Positions 46,473 to 58,294 are shown, counted from the stretch's first letter. The stretch is DNA of 64,000 bases from Byssochlamys sp. IMV 00236 (GCA_001931875.2 MSJH02000625.1:248001-312000), one strand, 5' to 3'. Numbers and translations: made by a program. The notes: a model not told the origin generated them from the sequence alone.

Positions 46473-49400
46473 ATGCCAGCTTCTTCCGCTGACTATTTGT
46501 CGGGTTGTTAATGCCCCCGTAAGTCGGATGGCCCGGAAAGCCAAGGGCGTATGATCCCTGGACCTGTTGTGTTGTTACTTCAAACTAGGAGGGATTAGGA
46601 GGGATTAATGCGGCATCAGATTGGTTTTGAAACGATTTCGTCGAATCTTCCATGATAATACGATTTTCCTTGTTTCAGTTTGCTGTCACCGTGATTTATG
46701 GGTCGGGAGTTAGAATGGCGCTGCGGTCCTGTCTTTTAGTATTCGTCTGTTATCAGACCCGTGGAGACCAAACTAGAAAGTTCTCCTTTTTGGACGAGCG
46801 GTCTAGTAAGTTATGATATTTGTCGATTAATGAAGAAATAACTGCCTTTCTTGTCAACACTAGAACATGATCCTGAAAAGACACAAGGGTCCTTGATATA
46901 TCATACTACTTACCTTTGCTGGTATAGTTAATAGTAGCCCTCCTCTTCATAACTGGATGGAGGACTATTTGAGTTAGTCACAGGATGCTTTAACTAACCT
47001 GCTAGCACAAGGTTATCCCGCATCACGCAGGGACTGAATGCTGGCCTGTTATTGAATGCAAAGCAGAGTCTTGGTCCCGGGTCCGGTCCCAAGACATCGG
47101 TCTCCGGAAGCCCGGGGGATTCTCCCCATAAACTAGTGATGCACCCTGTTAAAACAACCTTTGCTATTTAATATTCTATCTAACCATAAAGGCCCTGGAT
47201 CCCGAGGATGTATCGTTGTTCTCGGCACTAACCGATAGCCCGGTCCGTAACTTGGACGTGCCGCCTGTGAAGGATACCCGTTTTGGTTAATAGTGCGCGC
47301 AACTCCCTTCCAGATCTGTCTGGGAGTCAATGTGTTCCTTTTCAAAACAGGACATCGCATCTTAAGGAGTCAAATATGGCAGTTAAACGAGTCAGTTAGA
47401 GGTGATAATCCGCATCGCTCGACGTCAGGGTGTGGAAATACACTTCCGGCAGCGCTGATCCTTGGGGATTCACTCTTGTGGCCTGCGAGTTTGACACCGT
47501 GCGTTTCCTCCGCACCAGATGATGCTTTAGATATCTCTGCAAAGCCACTATGCGCAGTATGGTTGGGCGTCCTATGGGACCCAGCAGACTGCTATCTCAA
47601 GTCTACACCTATTATTCCTTACGGACGATATCTTCATCCCCGTTCTCCACCCCATGTTCAGGGACTCATCCAGAAACGAGGGACGGAGAGATGCCTCAGT
47701 TTGGAATCGTCGACCGAGAACTTTGAATAGTCTTGCGGCTTGTCCTATATCTGGTTATCACTCCTGTCTATTGTGGTCGGCTGCAGTGGTTCCGGGGACC
47801 TGGATACTGTTAATGGCCGCTGCTATAGACACCTCGCTTCTGATGAAATTCGCCGCGACTGCTCCACGCGGTTTACCAACATGCAGGCAATAACTATGGC
47901 GCATGAAACCGTCGGCTCACTAACTAATAATACCCGTGAAGCAATTCGGCGATAAACCTCCGTCTTGGTTCCAGAGCTCCGTCCATATCCATACTACCAT
48001 CGCAGGAAGAGCTTTCAGACAATTATTGCCTGAACAGTTGTTACTTTTTTTACAGGACTCTTGTTAACTATGGATGTGAACAAGAAAGGGCGCACGGATG
48101 CGCCATAGCGACCTTGAATAACTACCACCAATGTCTTAGGAGTTAGGACTCTGCCTCGGCTATATTTCCGAATCGAAGTTCGCATTACTGTCTCTCTCCG
48201 CCCCCTAGTTCAAACTATATTGGCTAGAGCAGATTGTCCAGAAGAGTAACGAGGATTCGCAATGATCAGCTCTCGGTTGACCAGCCCTCGTGAGCGAGGA
48301 AACAAGGTGACATGCTTCACGTGCCATACTATCGCCTCTAGTTCTGCGGGCAAGAGTGACATCTAACAGTCATGCAGCCATATCAGCAGTTGCGACTTGA
48401 AGAGAATTTACTCCGTACGGGGTATGTCAAACAAAACTGCACCCAAGTGTTTGGTTTCCACTTAAACCCAGATTGTGCGACCCTGAAACAATACCTGTGG
48501 AAGGTTGGTATGCGTCAGCATGGAGACCAGAGATTCTGGAAGGTCTCAGTCCCGAGTTAAATTTCCTAACGTCCGCCATGACAAGGGGCTGGAGAAATCT
48601 GAAACAGGTAGCCGGCAACTGTCATGTTGCGATCCACTGTCAAAGCTTCCTATGATCTCCGCCTCTCTGGAATGCGAATACCAGGATAGGCAAAGGGAGA
48701 CCGGGCATCACTCCACCATCGCCCAGGGAAACGCACCCGAGAAAGCTGCTGGCACGGACCGAAAGCCACCCGCAGTCTACCATGCTCTATCCGGTGCATA
48801 ACGGTCGCGCTACATTCATATGTATAGCTTCTGACCAAACAATGTCATGACACGACCTCGGGGAGCTCCAGATGGCGCTGGTAGATCGCATCTTCTCCAT
48901 TGCTCCAAGGGTGCTCTAGAATCCTTGGTGCATTTCTCTTGGATTCAACGGCTGGATCGACTGATCGACAATTCCCTGCACGCGGAGCTCCTACTCCGAA
49001 GCGTGGAGGTCAGAAGTTTATTATCGTAGCTGTTTGTGGGTCTATTAATCAGCCATACGGCGTACTGGGAGATCAAAATGCAGGGTATATATGCTTACAG
49101 CCACCCTAAGCCTACCGGGATGAGTTCCTCAGCTTGATCCGGTATATTCCCCTGCCGTAGTCTGCTTGTCATATGGTTAGGCAGCTTCTTCGGTCGTTTC
49201 CACTGGTACACAACAGGCAGCACGCGATAACTATCAGTTACTTTTCCATATCAGGTTGCGCTCCGGTATAAGCAAACACTAGACCGTTGCCGAAAGAGAT
49301 CCACCTTCATCAATCATTTTGAGCCTATTTCAACTTGAACGAAAGCGAAGCTCTGTGACAGTCATCTATTGACGCCCGCTTATGGGTGCGATGTATGTTC

Positions 49401-49517
49401 CAGAGAAAAGCAGGAGACCAATTACGAACTACAGCGCACCTTGCAGAGTTTGTAATAACGTCAGATGATTTATTCTTGATCTGGGCATACATAAGACTGA
49501 CTGACTCCCAGGATGAA
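46473..49517. other. 3-kb region without a supported gene
   Basis: Open frames up to 145 codons occur (for example 47293-47730) but have no conserved motif, no ATG-context support and no splice structure. The base mix is more even than in the AT-rich spacers elsewhere, so an old decayed gene or mobile-element relic is possible. I found no terminal repeats, transposase or reverse-transcriptase motifs. Confidence 0.5.
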
Positions 49518-50996
49518 ATGACAACACATGATTTCGAGCAGCGATTGGACAGCGATGCGTCGTGAGTGATGTTTTGATAGCGTTCGCATATTGGTGACAT
49601 TTCTTTCGGATTCTGATATTCCCTTATACAGCACTAGGACGCTTGCTTCTTCTCCTCAATCATACCGCTATGAGAATGGCAGGCGGTATCATGCTTATCG
49701 TATGTTCTTCTTTCATTAACTGCAATGTGGATTCGAGCTGACAGGCCATTAGGAGACGGATCGTACTGGGGTCCGAATGACGAAAAAGATGTATACCACC
49801 AAACGGTAACGTATGCAATCCCTGAGGCAAGAACAAATGGTGGAAATCCGAGCCTATACTGATATTTCCCAGACACCATTTGTTCTATCGTACATTAGAT
49901 GATAGGATGTTGTTGGCACCTGTTACAGATCCTCGGAATGTACTTGATATAGGTACTGGTGTCGGATTATGGGCAGTGTAAGTATGCCAATCTCACATAT
50001 CACCCGGGAAGATACTAACTCTTGACCAGAAACTTCGCTGATGCACACCCAGAAGCCAGGGTGACAGGTAGGGTGTTTGGAAATATTCTTCCTCAGGTTG
50101 CACAGTTCGCTGACACACGATCCCCACAGGTACGGACCTCTCGCCTCTCTGGGAGAACCCTGTGCAACCCAACCTCCGATTCCAAGTCGACGACTGCTGC
50201 TCAGAGTGGACATATCTCGAAGAGCTCCGAGAAAGATTCGACGTCATACATATGCGATGTCTCTACGGTAGCGTAGCTGATTGGAATCAACTCTACCGAA
50301 GATGCTTCGAGTAAGTCATACCAGCATCTTACCAGCGACTTCTCACGAACTAATATTGTGGAAGACACCTCATTCCAGGCGGATACATAGAGCAAGCCGA
50401 AATGTCCATCATCCCACATAGCTGCAATGGCCCTCTTCCACACGCGTCTATATTTCGGCAATGGGAGTGTTTCTGGAGAAAGTGCGGCGTTTTGACAGGG
50501 AAGTCATGGTTGATAAGTGAGACGATGAAAGAGTCGATAGAGGAGGCTGGGTTCGTCGACGTCTGCGAGAGACGATTCAAGTGGCCAATTGGCATGTGGA
50601 GTTCGGATCCGAAGCTACAAGAAATTGGTCGCTGGTATCGGGAATTCTGGGAGAGCGGGATGGAAGGCTGGGTAATGGCTCTCGGCACGAGGTGTCTTGG
50701 GGTGAGTCTTCTGCGATCTATGAAAACAAGAAGGATTCTGTAACCTTTTGATTGCTGACCTGATCAGTGGACTGCGAGTCAAGCTCGCGCTTTTGTGGAA
50801 GAGACCAGGAAAGCACTATCCGATGAAACGAACCGGGTATATTTTGAACTGTAAGTGAATGTCCTGTATATCAATTCCTCTAGAACGCCTCTGATTCTTG
50901 ATCGCCAATAGGGTTGTCGTGTACGGACGAAGGCCTGACCACTTCCGGCCTCACACCTCGTGTTACGAGCATAGACGGACTCAATCGCAGCCATGA
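49518..50996 (+). CDS. LaeA-like SAM-dependent methyltransferase
   Basis: A 332-residue class I methyltransferase. Nine exons join in frame: 49518-49561, 49632-49699, 49753-49810, 49873-49977, 50030-50067, 50130-50310, 50365-50701, 50768-50850 and 50912-50996. The leader SYRYENGRRYHAYRDGSYW ends in GPNDE, and HHLFYRTLDDRMLLAP follows. Motif I is VLDIGTGVGLWAV, then NFADAHPEARVTGTDLSPLW (acidic ribose-binding loop), and FDVIHMRCLYGSVADW, CFEHLIPGGYIEQAEM, EEAGFVDVCERRFKWPIG and the end motif VVVYGRRP. This is the LaeA/UMTA-type family; LaeA itself is a global regulator of secondary metabolism, but fungi have dozens of paralogues with mostly unknown substrates. The open-looking minus-strand frames here are shadows. 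Confidence 0.9.
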
Positions 50997-51146
50997 ATTC
51001 CATCATTTTGTTTATTATTTCAGCAAATGCATACTGCAAGGTTACCTTATTCGAAACCAGTTATTACCTCAGGACACGAGGCGGGATGGATGGTGTTTGC
51101 TTACAGATCGTTTGCATTTAAGAACTGGGTTAGACGCGTTTTCTTC

Positions 51147-51164
51147 CTTTCTTTCTTTCTTTCT
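51147..51164. repeat. (CTTT)n short tandem repeat
   Basis: About four and a half copies of CTTT, 150 bp past the methyltransferase stop, between two convergent genes. Confidence 0.9.
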
Positions 51165-51261
51165 CGATCATACAACACGCTAGGATCATAGCATGTAGTT
51201 GCTCATATAGTAGCAAATGTACCAGAATTACAGTAACACCCACTAATGTCCCTCCCCTCCC

Positions 51262-52317
51262 CTACCGCAAATTACTATGATCAATCCCATAAACGATCCC
51301 ATAACTCGTCCCCGCTGCCAACGCACCCACCAAAAGCGTCTGCACCGCACCGTAAAACCCAGAGCGTTTCGTCTGGACGGTTACGTAGTTCTTGACGAAG
51401 CCGAAAACGAGGAGTATCACAAATGTGATTCCGATGGAGGCAAAAAGAGCGTCGACGACGTGGTGCATAGCGAAATAGGGGATCATGGGGAGGAGGCCTC
51501 CTGGAGTTTTCGATAGCGGTTAGCAACCATTGCCAAATATATAGGTAGTCATCAGTAATGAATGAGTGATAGCCAGGTGCATAAGTAATGAACATACCAA
51601 TAAAGTATGAAAGGCCCATTGTCGCAGCAGATATCCATGCGCGGGAAACATCGGGTTTTTCGAGTTTGAGTTCGAAATCCATCATGAACTGGACGAGAAA
51701 GATTCAATTAGCTTCATCAAGAATACAGAAAACAATATACATGTCCACAACAGGAAACAGAAATAATTCCCGAAAGTATTATATGTACTACTCACCTGCA
51801 ACCACGCCTCCTCATCCTGAACCAAATAATCCACCACCCCCTGACACGCATCTCTCGTGACTCCATACTTTGCAAAAATATCATATATCTCCTCCTTCTC
51901 ATCCTCCGGCTTAACACGCACTTCTTCTTCCTCTCGCTTGAATTCAGCCAGATACCGATCCCGATCCGTCACCGCAGCCAAGTAAGCCCCCAATCCCATG
52001 GAGATGGAACCGCTAAAAAGCTCAGCGAGACCGCCCACGATAACGAGTTTCGAGGACCCAAGACTTGATAACCCGGCTGTTAATGCGAAGGGGACAGTTA
52101 AGCCATCGGCAAAGCCGATGATTATGTCGCGGACGACATCTCCTGCGTTAGAGTGTGTTTCTGTCGCGCTGTGATAGAGTCGAGGGGGCTGGGAGGCGGT
52201 TTCGAGGGTGTTTTCTGTGTATACTGCCATGTTATGTTTCTGGCAGCTGGATAAGAAGGAATCTGGATCCTCTTTGCAGTACTCGATAGTGATAATATAT
52301 TTTGATGTTCCTGCCAT
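51262..52317 (-). CDS. Ccc1/VIT1-family vacuolar iron(II) transporter
   Basis: A 283-residue transporter predicted to move Fe2+ (and possibly Mn2+) from the cytosol into the vacuole. Exons are 51796-52317, 51598-51688 and 51262-51500. The signature first helix is RDIIIGFADGLTVPFALTAG (conserved Asp at the helix start), followed by LVIVGGLAELFSGSISMGLG. A cytosolic acidic loop (FKREEEEVRVKPEDEKEEIY) would be the metal-binding helical domain. Three more helices follow, including ATMGLSYFIG, ALFASIGITFVILLVFGFV and AVQTLLVGALAAGTSYGIVY. The first ATG (52317) gives a longer leader; a second ATG at 52230 (MAVYTENTLE) is equally likely. A TATATA element sits near 52375. In Aspergillus the CccA homologue is repressed by HapX under iron starvation; that regulation is inferred here. 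Confidence 0.93.
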
Positions 52318-53051
52318 TCAACCAAATCCTCGTCCTTCCGGACGGAACAGCACACCCATAGTGACCATCCCCATTATATACACTTTCCCATTCACTATCC
52401 TTTCTGTACGATTTGTAAATTCTCTATAGAAACAATGAAGTATCTTCGCAGTGCGTCTTTACAGGAGACCAATCAGGAGAAAGCAATTTCAAAGCAATCA
52501 GGGCACGTAGCTGGTGCGGTTGACTGCTGGGTAGCCAATGATAGATGGGCGATTACCCAACATTCACCCCTTGTCCTGTTCGAGGCTGGGCTGTATACGC
52601 CACTTGGGACAAAGGGAAGGTCCTAATGGGTATAGGGGATGCAATTGTGGAGATTCGTGGGGTTATGGGGACGTTGTAGTGCAGATTTTGATTGATGTCG
52701 TGGGACGGAGAGGTTCTGGATATTATGCTCCTGAGGCTTACGGTGTTACTTACTTGGTTTCCCCAGAAATTGGTGCTGCTGACACTGCTCGATATTGGAT
52801 ATTAGAGAAACAAAGAAAGCGAAACTGTGCTTTTATTGTGACAAAGTACCGGATTTAGCCGCATGTATCTTTGTAAGGCTACAGGGATAGGATTGGGACG
52901 AGGGTTTCCTTTCAGTCATGAAAGGATTTATGCGGCCATTTGGTTGTATTTCTAAGTAAAAGAATGTTCAATCTATGTAACGCGACCAATGTAATATGCA
53001 AAAAGACAAAATTCAAGAACCAGATCCCTTAACCCCAAGCACAAGTACCAC
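52318..53051. other. intergenic, promoter of the iron transporter
   Basis: Contains TATATA near 52375-52380 and a CCAAT box at 52469-52473. CCAAT is the site type read by the CBC/HapX complex at iron genes in Aspergillus. No gene is supported; the open frame 52538-52858 lacks conserved features. Confidence 0.5.
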
Positions 53052-54525
53052 TCACCACAAGTGCCCATTCGGGTCAGTGGCCACGCGGGAAATGGAAGAA
53101 TAGGAATTGTCAGGATTTTTAAACCTCGTCTCTGTCTCCTGCTGATGAAGCTCGAGTTCCTCTGTGAATCTCAGCCTGGTCTGTCTCTTGACGACTGCTG
53201 CCTTCCAGAGAAGAGCAGCAATTGTCAGAATACCGAGAACAGCCACGATGATGGAATAAGCCACGACCGTCTTCGTCAGGGCAGAGGACCAAGATAGTCC
53301 TATTCCGCCGTTCACTATCGCAAGTAGGATGACGGCTCGGCCGAAGTATCGATGTCCCACGCCGTAGTATGTAGAGCGCTGGAAAAGCTTGTAGAGACGA
53401 TGGTGCCAGAAGCCTATGAACCACTGCACGAGCACGGAGACGAGAATGATGATTCCTATGATCTGATGTGCCGAATTGAATGATTCTGACTTCGTGTACA
53501 TTGTGCTTAGGTAGAAGCCGAATAGTATGCCCACGATGGCTAGGATGGAGGCCAACGTCTGGTTGACCCAGTGCCAGCGGACGCTGGAAGGGAAGATCCG
53601 TAGGAAGATGACGCCGAGGGGCATGAAAACAACGAACGCGACGCAGGCAGCCAGACCGTGGATGATGGCCGGCCAGTTACTGTCGTGGGAAATGTGGCCG
53701 TCTTGTTGGGAGCCGGTTGCAGTCGTCAGGGACGATGGTATTCCACCTGTGCCGCCGGTAGCCTGCTTCATGTTCATGGAGAACCGCCCTGGTTGGAAGA
53801 ACGTGTTAGTATAAAAGTATAAGAATTTCGCCATACTGGAATCTCTGCGACACTTACCATATTCAGAGTGCCGCTGGATGCTAGCTGATTTGGAATCGCT
53901 CTTGAGTAGGATGCTGTCTGCAGCCTTTGGGCCCAAAGCAAAGATCCAAGGCTGCGAGGTAGACTGCAAGTCCAGAGAGCCAGTCTTCCAGTGTGAACAG
54001 TTTGTGCAGCGAGCATTCACCGTCATTGTATTGTCCGCAATTCCGCTTCCTGGCAAGATGACCACATCGAGGGAGGAAGAGAAAACCGGTTCCTGCTCAC
54101 CGGAGCAGAGACGAGGGCTAACAGTGACATCTAAAAGGGGTCAGCAGTCATGATAGATGAAAGTACCCAGCTCAGTACAATTTCTACATACTATCACCGT
54201 GTTCATTCGAGTAGAGAATGATCATCAACGAATCCTTCATCTGATTGCCGGTCCCCACGGCAATCCAAGAGTACTCTGTTGGGCCCGAAAGATGAAAATA
54301 GACATCCTCCGAGTTCTCAGGGATGTTAACAGCAAACGTGTAGTTGCTTGATGGTCCCTGTAACGGCAGGATGAAAACGCTGCCTGGCGTAGATTGCGTC
54401 TGTCCGACAACAGGGGCCACAAGATAGGACAGGAAGCCTGTTCAATCAGACAGTCAGAGGCATTTTCAGAAATCAGCTGTAGGTCAATACCTACCCAGTA
54501 AAGTAAACAACGTTAATGACACCAT
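53052..54525 (-). CDS. secreted-type DOMON/CDH-cytochrome domain fused to cytochrome b561 (iron-reductase-like)
   Basis: A 428-residue membrane hemoprotein from exons 54495-54525, 54192-54437, 53858-54130 and 53052-53788. A signal peptide (MVSLTLFTLLG, then FLSYLVAPVVGQ across the first splice) leads to a cellobiose-dehydrogenase-type cytochrome (DOMON) domain. Its likely heme ligands are Met in GTGNQMKDSLMIILYS and His in IQRHSEYG, joined by a splice to RFSM. After a Gly/Ser/Thr linker comes a cytochrome b561 core with five or six helices and His residues in AIIHGLAACVAFV, WHWVNQTL, SAHQIIGIIIL and GHRYFGRAVILL. The C-terminal tail is cytosolic and charged. Such fusions are thought to pass electrons across the membrane to ferric iron or other acceptors. 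It lies directly upstream of the vacuolar iron transporter on the same strand. Confidence 0.92.
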
Positions 54526-55992
54526 TTTGAATCAACGAAAAGACAATATCCTCCTCTGAAGGAAAGAAGATGGAATGCTAGACAGGACCGCATCCATTTT
54601 GACCACCTCCCGACTCCTTTTCCACGAGACATGTGGCTGCCTGCTGTACTCGTCATTTACCACGGCTGAGATACTGCTTTGACCCCAAGCTATTCAGTGA
54701 ACTCGGAGACATCCATACATGCTGACAATCACACGTCCTACCATTGGCCACGTAGAGTCTTCCTGTGGAAGCTCGCCGATGGGCGAGTCCGCTATTGGAT
54801 CCTTGCACCCAGCCTGATCGACGAGTATGTCGCTGGAACGCCGTCATTGGCTGCGAGAAGTATAGTTCCGCGGAGCGTTGGAGCTTAGGGGTAACAACAA
54901 TGGAGAAACGTGTGCCATATGGTACGGTAGTAGGTACGGATCTAGAAATTCTCCAGTCTATTGGTAGCTGATGGCGATGCTGTTCTGGGATCGTTCGGAC
55001 GATTGACATGCTCAAGTGGGTCGGGAAAAGCTTGACTGTGATTCCTATGTTTAGTTAGTTAGATCCGTGAAACTCTAAGCATTTGCTTTTCAGATACATT
55101 ATTTCCCGCGACAGGGAGATCATCGGGCCAAATTATGGTGAAACTGCATAGCCACTGAGAGGGCCATGTAGTCGATTGGGCGTAATGAAGTATGTACGTA
55201 TGTCGAGAATTGTCTGTAAGACTTGTTGCTATGAAATAGTAAACTGCTTCTTAAAATGTCCCATGGGTTCATCCTCCTCCTCCACCTCTTTTTTCTTCTT
55301 TTTTTTTCTAGAAAGCATTAGGTCCTAAACCCCCGATACTTAACGGAAAAAATAAGCAAATACCAAACATCCCAAATCCAGATACCAACATTCTGAAACA
55401 ACAGCATACCCACGAATTGCAACCACAAGACGGCACGACGCACATACCAAATAAACCATGAAACAGAACTTCCCCTAGAAAGTGACTAAATCCTGACACG
55501 CATGCCCTCCGGTTCGAGCTTCTGTGCAATGATTCCGATATAGACATATCAACTAACTAACTAATTAGTTAGGGTGGTAATTTTTCCCTTGGTCGGTTTC
55601 GCAGACTTGGTTACATCAAAACTGTTGCATTTTCTATTCAGAGGGACTATATTTAGCTCTGTTCTTATAAGTGAATATGATATAATATTGTCATATTTCT
55701 AGCACCGTGCTCAAGTTTAGATATTCGAGAGAGGCTGAACCTCAAAAATCACTTGCTTGTTATCAAGTACATAAACCAGACTCAAAAAAAAAAAAAAAAA
55801 AAGTCAAATATAGGAAATATCCTTCAATCCATCCCCAACTACCCGTCTACGCAAAGTACACTACGCCTGCTAAAACAGCACATAGCATAGCATGCGAAGA
55901 GCGCTGATAGATCAGATACCTACTTAACCACCCTTTCTCCGCGATCGTAACCAGTCCCATCAACATTCTTCCCATGGCGAAAAGCGAAAAGA
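54526..55992. other. intergenic, no supported gene
   Basis: Spacer of 1.5 kb upstream of the b561 gene, holding an A19 run near 55784 and pyrimidine tracts near 55275-55310. The Cys/Phe/Gly-rich open frame at 55308-55547 is low-complexity and lacks a conserved look. Confidence 0.6.
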
Positions 55993-56307
55993 CTACCCCG
56001 AACTAACAGGCGGAATAATCCCAACCTCATCCCCCGGATTTATCATCGTCGCATCACCATCATCATCATCATCATCCTCATTAACATCCACATACTCCAT
56101 CCCCAAACTAACCCCACAACTAACAAGCACCTTCTCCTTGATACCGGGATATCGCTGTTCGAGAACGCCAAAGAGCTTTGAGAGAGGTAATGGTGCAGGG
56201 AGCGATTCTGTTTGTTTCCGCGTGTAGCTGGCTGCGGTGGCGAAGTAGTGGATTTGGAATGTTCCGGTGGGTTGTGGAGGTGTGGATGTTTCCGATTTGG
56301 ATGGCAT
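55993..56307 (-). CDS. cnxG: molybdopterin synthase sulfur-carrier (small) subunit, CnxG/MOCS2A
   Basis: A 104-residue ubiquitin-fold protein of the MoaD/ThiS family. Its C-terminal glycine is activated and thiocarboxylated and donates sulfur to form molybdopterin, needed for nitrate reductase. Features are FQIHYFATAASYTRKQTES (first strand and helix), LPLSKLFGVLEQRYPGIKEK, SCGVSLGMEYVD, and the closing NPGDEVGIIPPVSSG. An Asp-rich insertion (EDDDDDDGD), encoded by a GAT/CATCAT repeat, precedes the last strand. The protein ends Ser-Ser-Gly rather than the Gly-Gly typical of the family. The ATG at 56307 gives the expected length; the open frame upstream has no conservation. Single exon. Confidence 0.88.
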   Translation of the reverse strand: MPSKSETSTPPQPTGTFQIHYFATAASYTRKQTESLPAPLPLSKLFGVLEQRYPGIKEKVLVSCGVSLGMEYVDVNEDDDDDDGDATMINPGDEVGIIPPVSSG

Positions 56308-56435
56308 TTTTTCGGGTGGTGTAAGATGTATGTATGTAGATGAATGAATGAAGAGGGGACTCGAGTCGATTCGATTTGTTTCGATTCGAGTTAATTGTGG
56401 TTTGTTGTTGATTTCGGAGAGATCAATCAATTAGA

Positions 56436-56453
56436 TAGGTAGGTAGGTAGGTA
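56436..56453. repeat. (TAGG)n tandem repeat, first copy
   Basis: TAGGTAGG tract about 130 bp upstream of the CnxG start. A second identical tract lies at 56530-56547. Confidence 0.9.
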
Positions 56454-56529
56454 ATAATATGCATGCGATGGTTCGTCAGGTCGTTGAGATAACAGAGATA
56501 AGTAAGTCAAGCCGTGCGTAACATCACAC

Positions 56530-56547
56530 TAGGTAGGTAGGTAGGTA
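56530..56547. repeat. (TAGG)n tandem repeat, second copy
   Basis: Same 18-bp TAGG tract as at 56436-56453, 94 bp away, both in the CnxG upstream region. Looser TAGGTA copies continue near 56745-56760. Confidence 0.9.
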
Positions 56548-57044
56548 CTTCTGTCCGCGGGGATCTTCCTGCGTATATCCCCCTAGAGCAGTATTCAGCA
56601 ATTACCTAAACTGTATCCCTGAACTGCATATCGATTCCCAGAGTATCGATGATCGATGATTGTGATTGAAAATCGGATGAAAACCGGCAGAATCGAATCT
56701 CCCCCCCAAAGTTTGGCGGGGTTACTTAGTGCGGGGTATTTATCTAGGTAGGTTAGGTACTTGGTGGAAAGTTACTTCCCGAATACTGCAATAGCAAGGA
56801 GTATACTAGTGTTTCGAAATTCGGATAGTAATATTATGATTAGACAGAATTAGATTTCTCTAGGGCGATGATTGGAAGGATGATTGAAAGTGTGACGATC
56901 ATGACGGAATGGTGCATGCGGGGTTTTAATACTACTGCTGCTGCTACTACCTAGTTAGACAAGGGTTGGGTCGAGATGGTAATATCTCAGCAATGTATTG
57001 AATCTATTGTATCTAATCTATACTTATGATCGAGGGCCATTTAT

Positions 57045-58294
57045 TTACGCTTCTTCCCCCAGCACAGCCCGGAACGCCGCAACCAAATCGTTCTTCAGAT
57101 CCTCCCAGTTCTCCAGACCGACGCTGATCCGCAGCAGTCTGCGATCGATCTTGGCGTCCGTCATGGTCCGCCATTCAATAAGCGACTCGACGCCGCCCAG
57201 GCTGGTCGCGTGGTGGAAGAAAGAAAGCTTGGTCGGGACCTTCCGAGCATATTCCTCTTTCTTGAGAATGATAGAGAACACCGGACCGTACCCGTTCGGC
57301 ATCTGCTTGCGAAGCCAGGACATGTCCTCTTTCTGAAGACTGGCATGGTACACCTTGTGCAGAGTGGCCTTCGCAACGGCCTCGTCACTGCCTGCCTGGG
57401 GATCCGACGTCTGCATAGCATTGTCCAGCCAGGCGACCAGTCGCTCCGCATTCTGGCTCTGACGCTGCACTCGGACTTCAAGAGTACGCAAGCTGCGCAC
57501 CCCGAGCCAGCTTTCCATGTTTCCCATGACACTCCCCAGGTACAAGCGATCACCAAGCAGTTTATCATACCACGCCTTCTTTTGCGTGACCAGCACACCG
57601 CAGAGTACATCGCTGTGACCGCCAAAATATTTCGAGCCAGAGTGCATGACAAGGTCTGCGCCCCACAGGAACGGATCCTGCAGGCCAGGCGGAGCAAAAG
57701 TGCTATCCACGATCAGGAACGCTCCGCGAGAGTGCGCCTTCTTAGCATACTCCTCGATGTTCGAGGCTACACCGTGGGGATTGATTGGGGTCTCCAGGAG
57801 GACAACATCGCCAGCTTCCAGCTGCTCAGCCGGACAGTCAATGTCGAGCTGCTGCAGCCCTGTCAACCGCGACATCAAACCAATCACACCAAAACACCCA
57901 TGGTAGTTCTCTCCGATTGAGATATGGCGAGGATTGAAGAGGACCAGAGCGGCATGCAACGCGGACAGACCCGAAGAATACGTCAGAGCGTGACCATTGG
58001 TGAGAGCAGAGAGGATCGTTTCGAACCGGGTTCCGTTCGGGGAGGTGAAGCGGGAGTAGATATGAGTCTTAGGGTCAGTGTGGTGTTCCTGGTCTGGTGA
58101 GCATTTTGAAAGCAAGACCAAAGGCCTCCAGAGCATACGGTAGCATCTGCCCACGGGACAAGATCCGCAGGGTTGTCAGAATATCTGTACGTCGTAGACA
58201 GGTGTAGCGGAGGGGCGACATCGGTGACATTGTTCAGAACATCGTCGGCATGCAGTGCCAAGGTAGCAGGGCGGGCTTTCTCAGGGTTCGCCAT
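57045..58294 (-). CDS. cystathionine gamma-synthase / trans-sulfuration family PLP enzyme
   Basis: A 399-residue pyridoxal-phosphate enzyme of the Cys/Met metabolism family. Exon 1 is 58139-58294 and exon 2 is 57045-58088; the 50-nt intron (GTATGC...CACCAGACCAG) uses the second of two close acceptors, which alone keeps frame. Motifs are VAPPLHLSTTYRYSDNP; HIYSRFTSPNGTRFE (substrate/PLP phosphate region); YSSGLSALHAALVLF; VDSTFAPPGLQDPFLWGADL; and the lysine motif VMHSGSKYFGGHSDVLCG, in which Lys would form the Schiff base. Members make or break C-S bonds in methionine/cysteine synthesis; the precise reaction (synthase, lyase or sulfhydrylase) cannot be fixed from motifs. A TCACGTGA box lies about 165 bp upstream. 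Confidence 0.9.

Noticed and set aside
47293..47955. Plus-strand overlapping open frames of 145, 79 and 71 codons
   Set aside because: No ATG context, splice structure or motif; the frames overlap each other and look random.
42835..50996. Secondary-metabolite cluster (FAD monooxygenase plus LaeA-like methyltransferase)
   Set aside because: No backbone synthase, terpene cyclase, transporter or cluster regulator lies in the interval, so a cluster is not supported.
55308..55547. Cys/Gly/Phe-rich small open frame
   Set aside because: The composition reflects T-rich low-complexity DNA, with no signal-peptide/Cys spacing typical of secreted fungal proteins.
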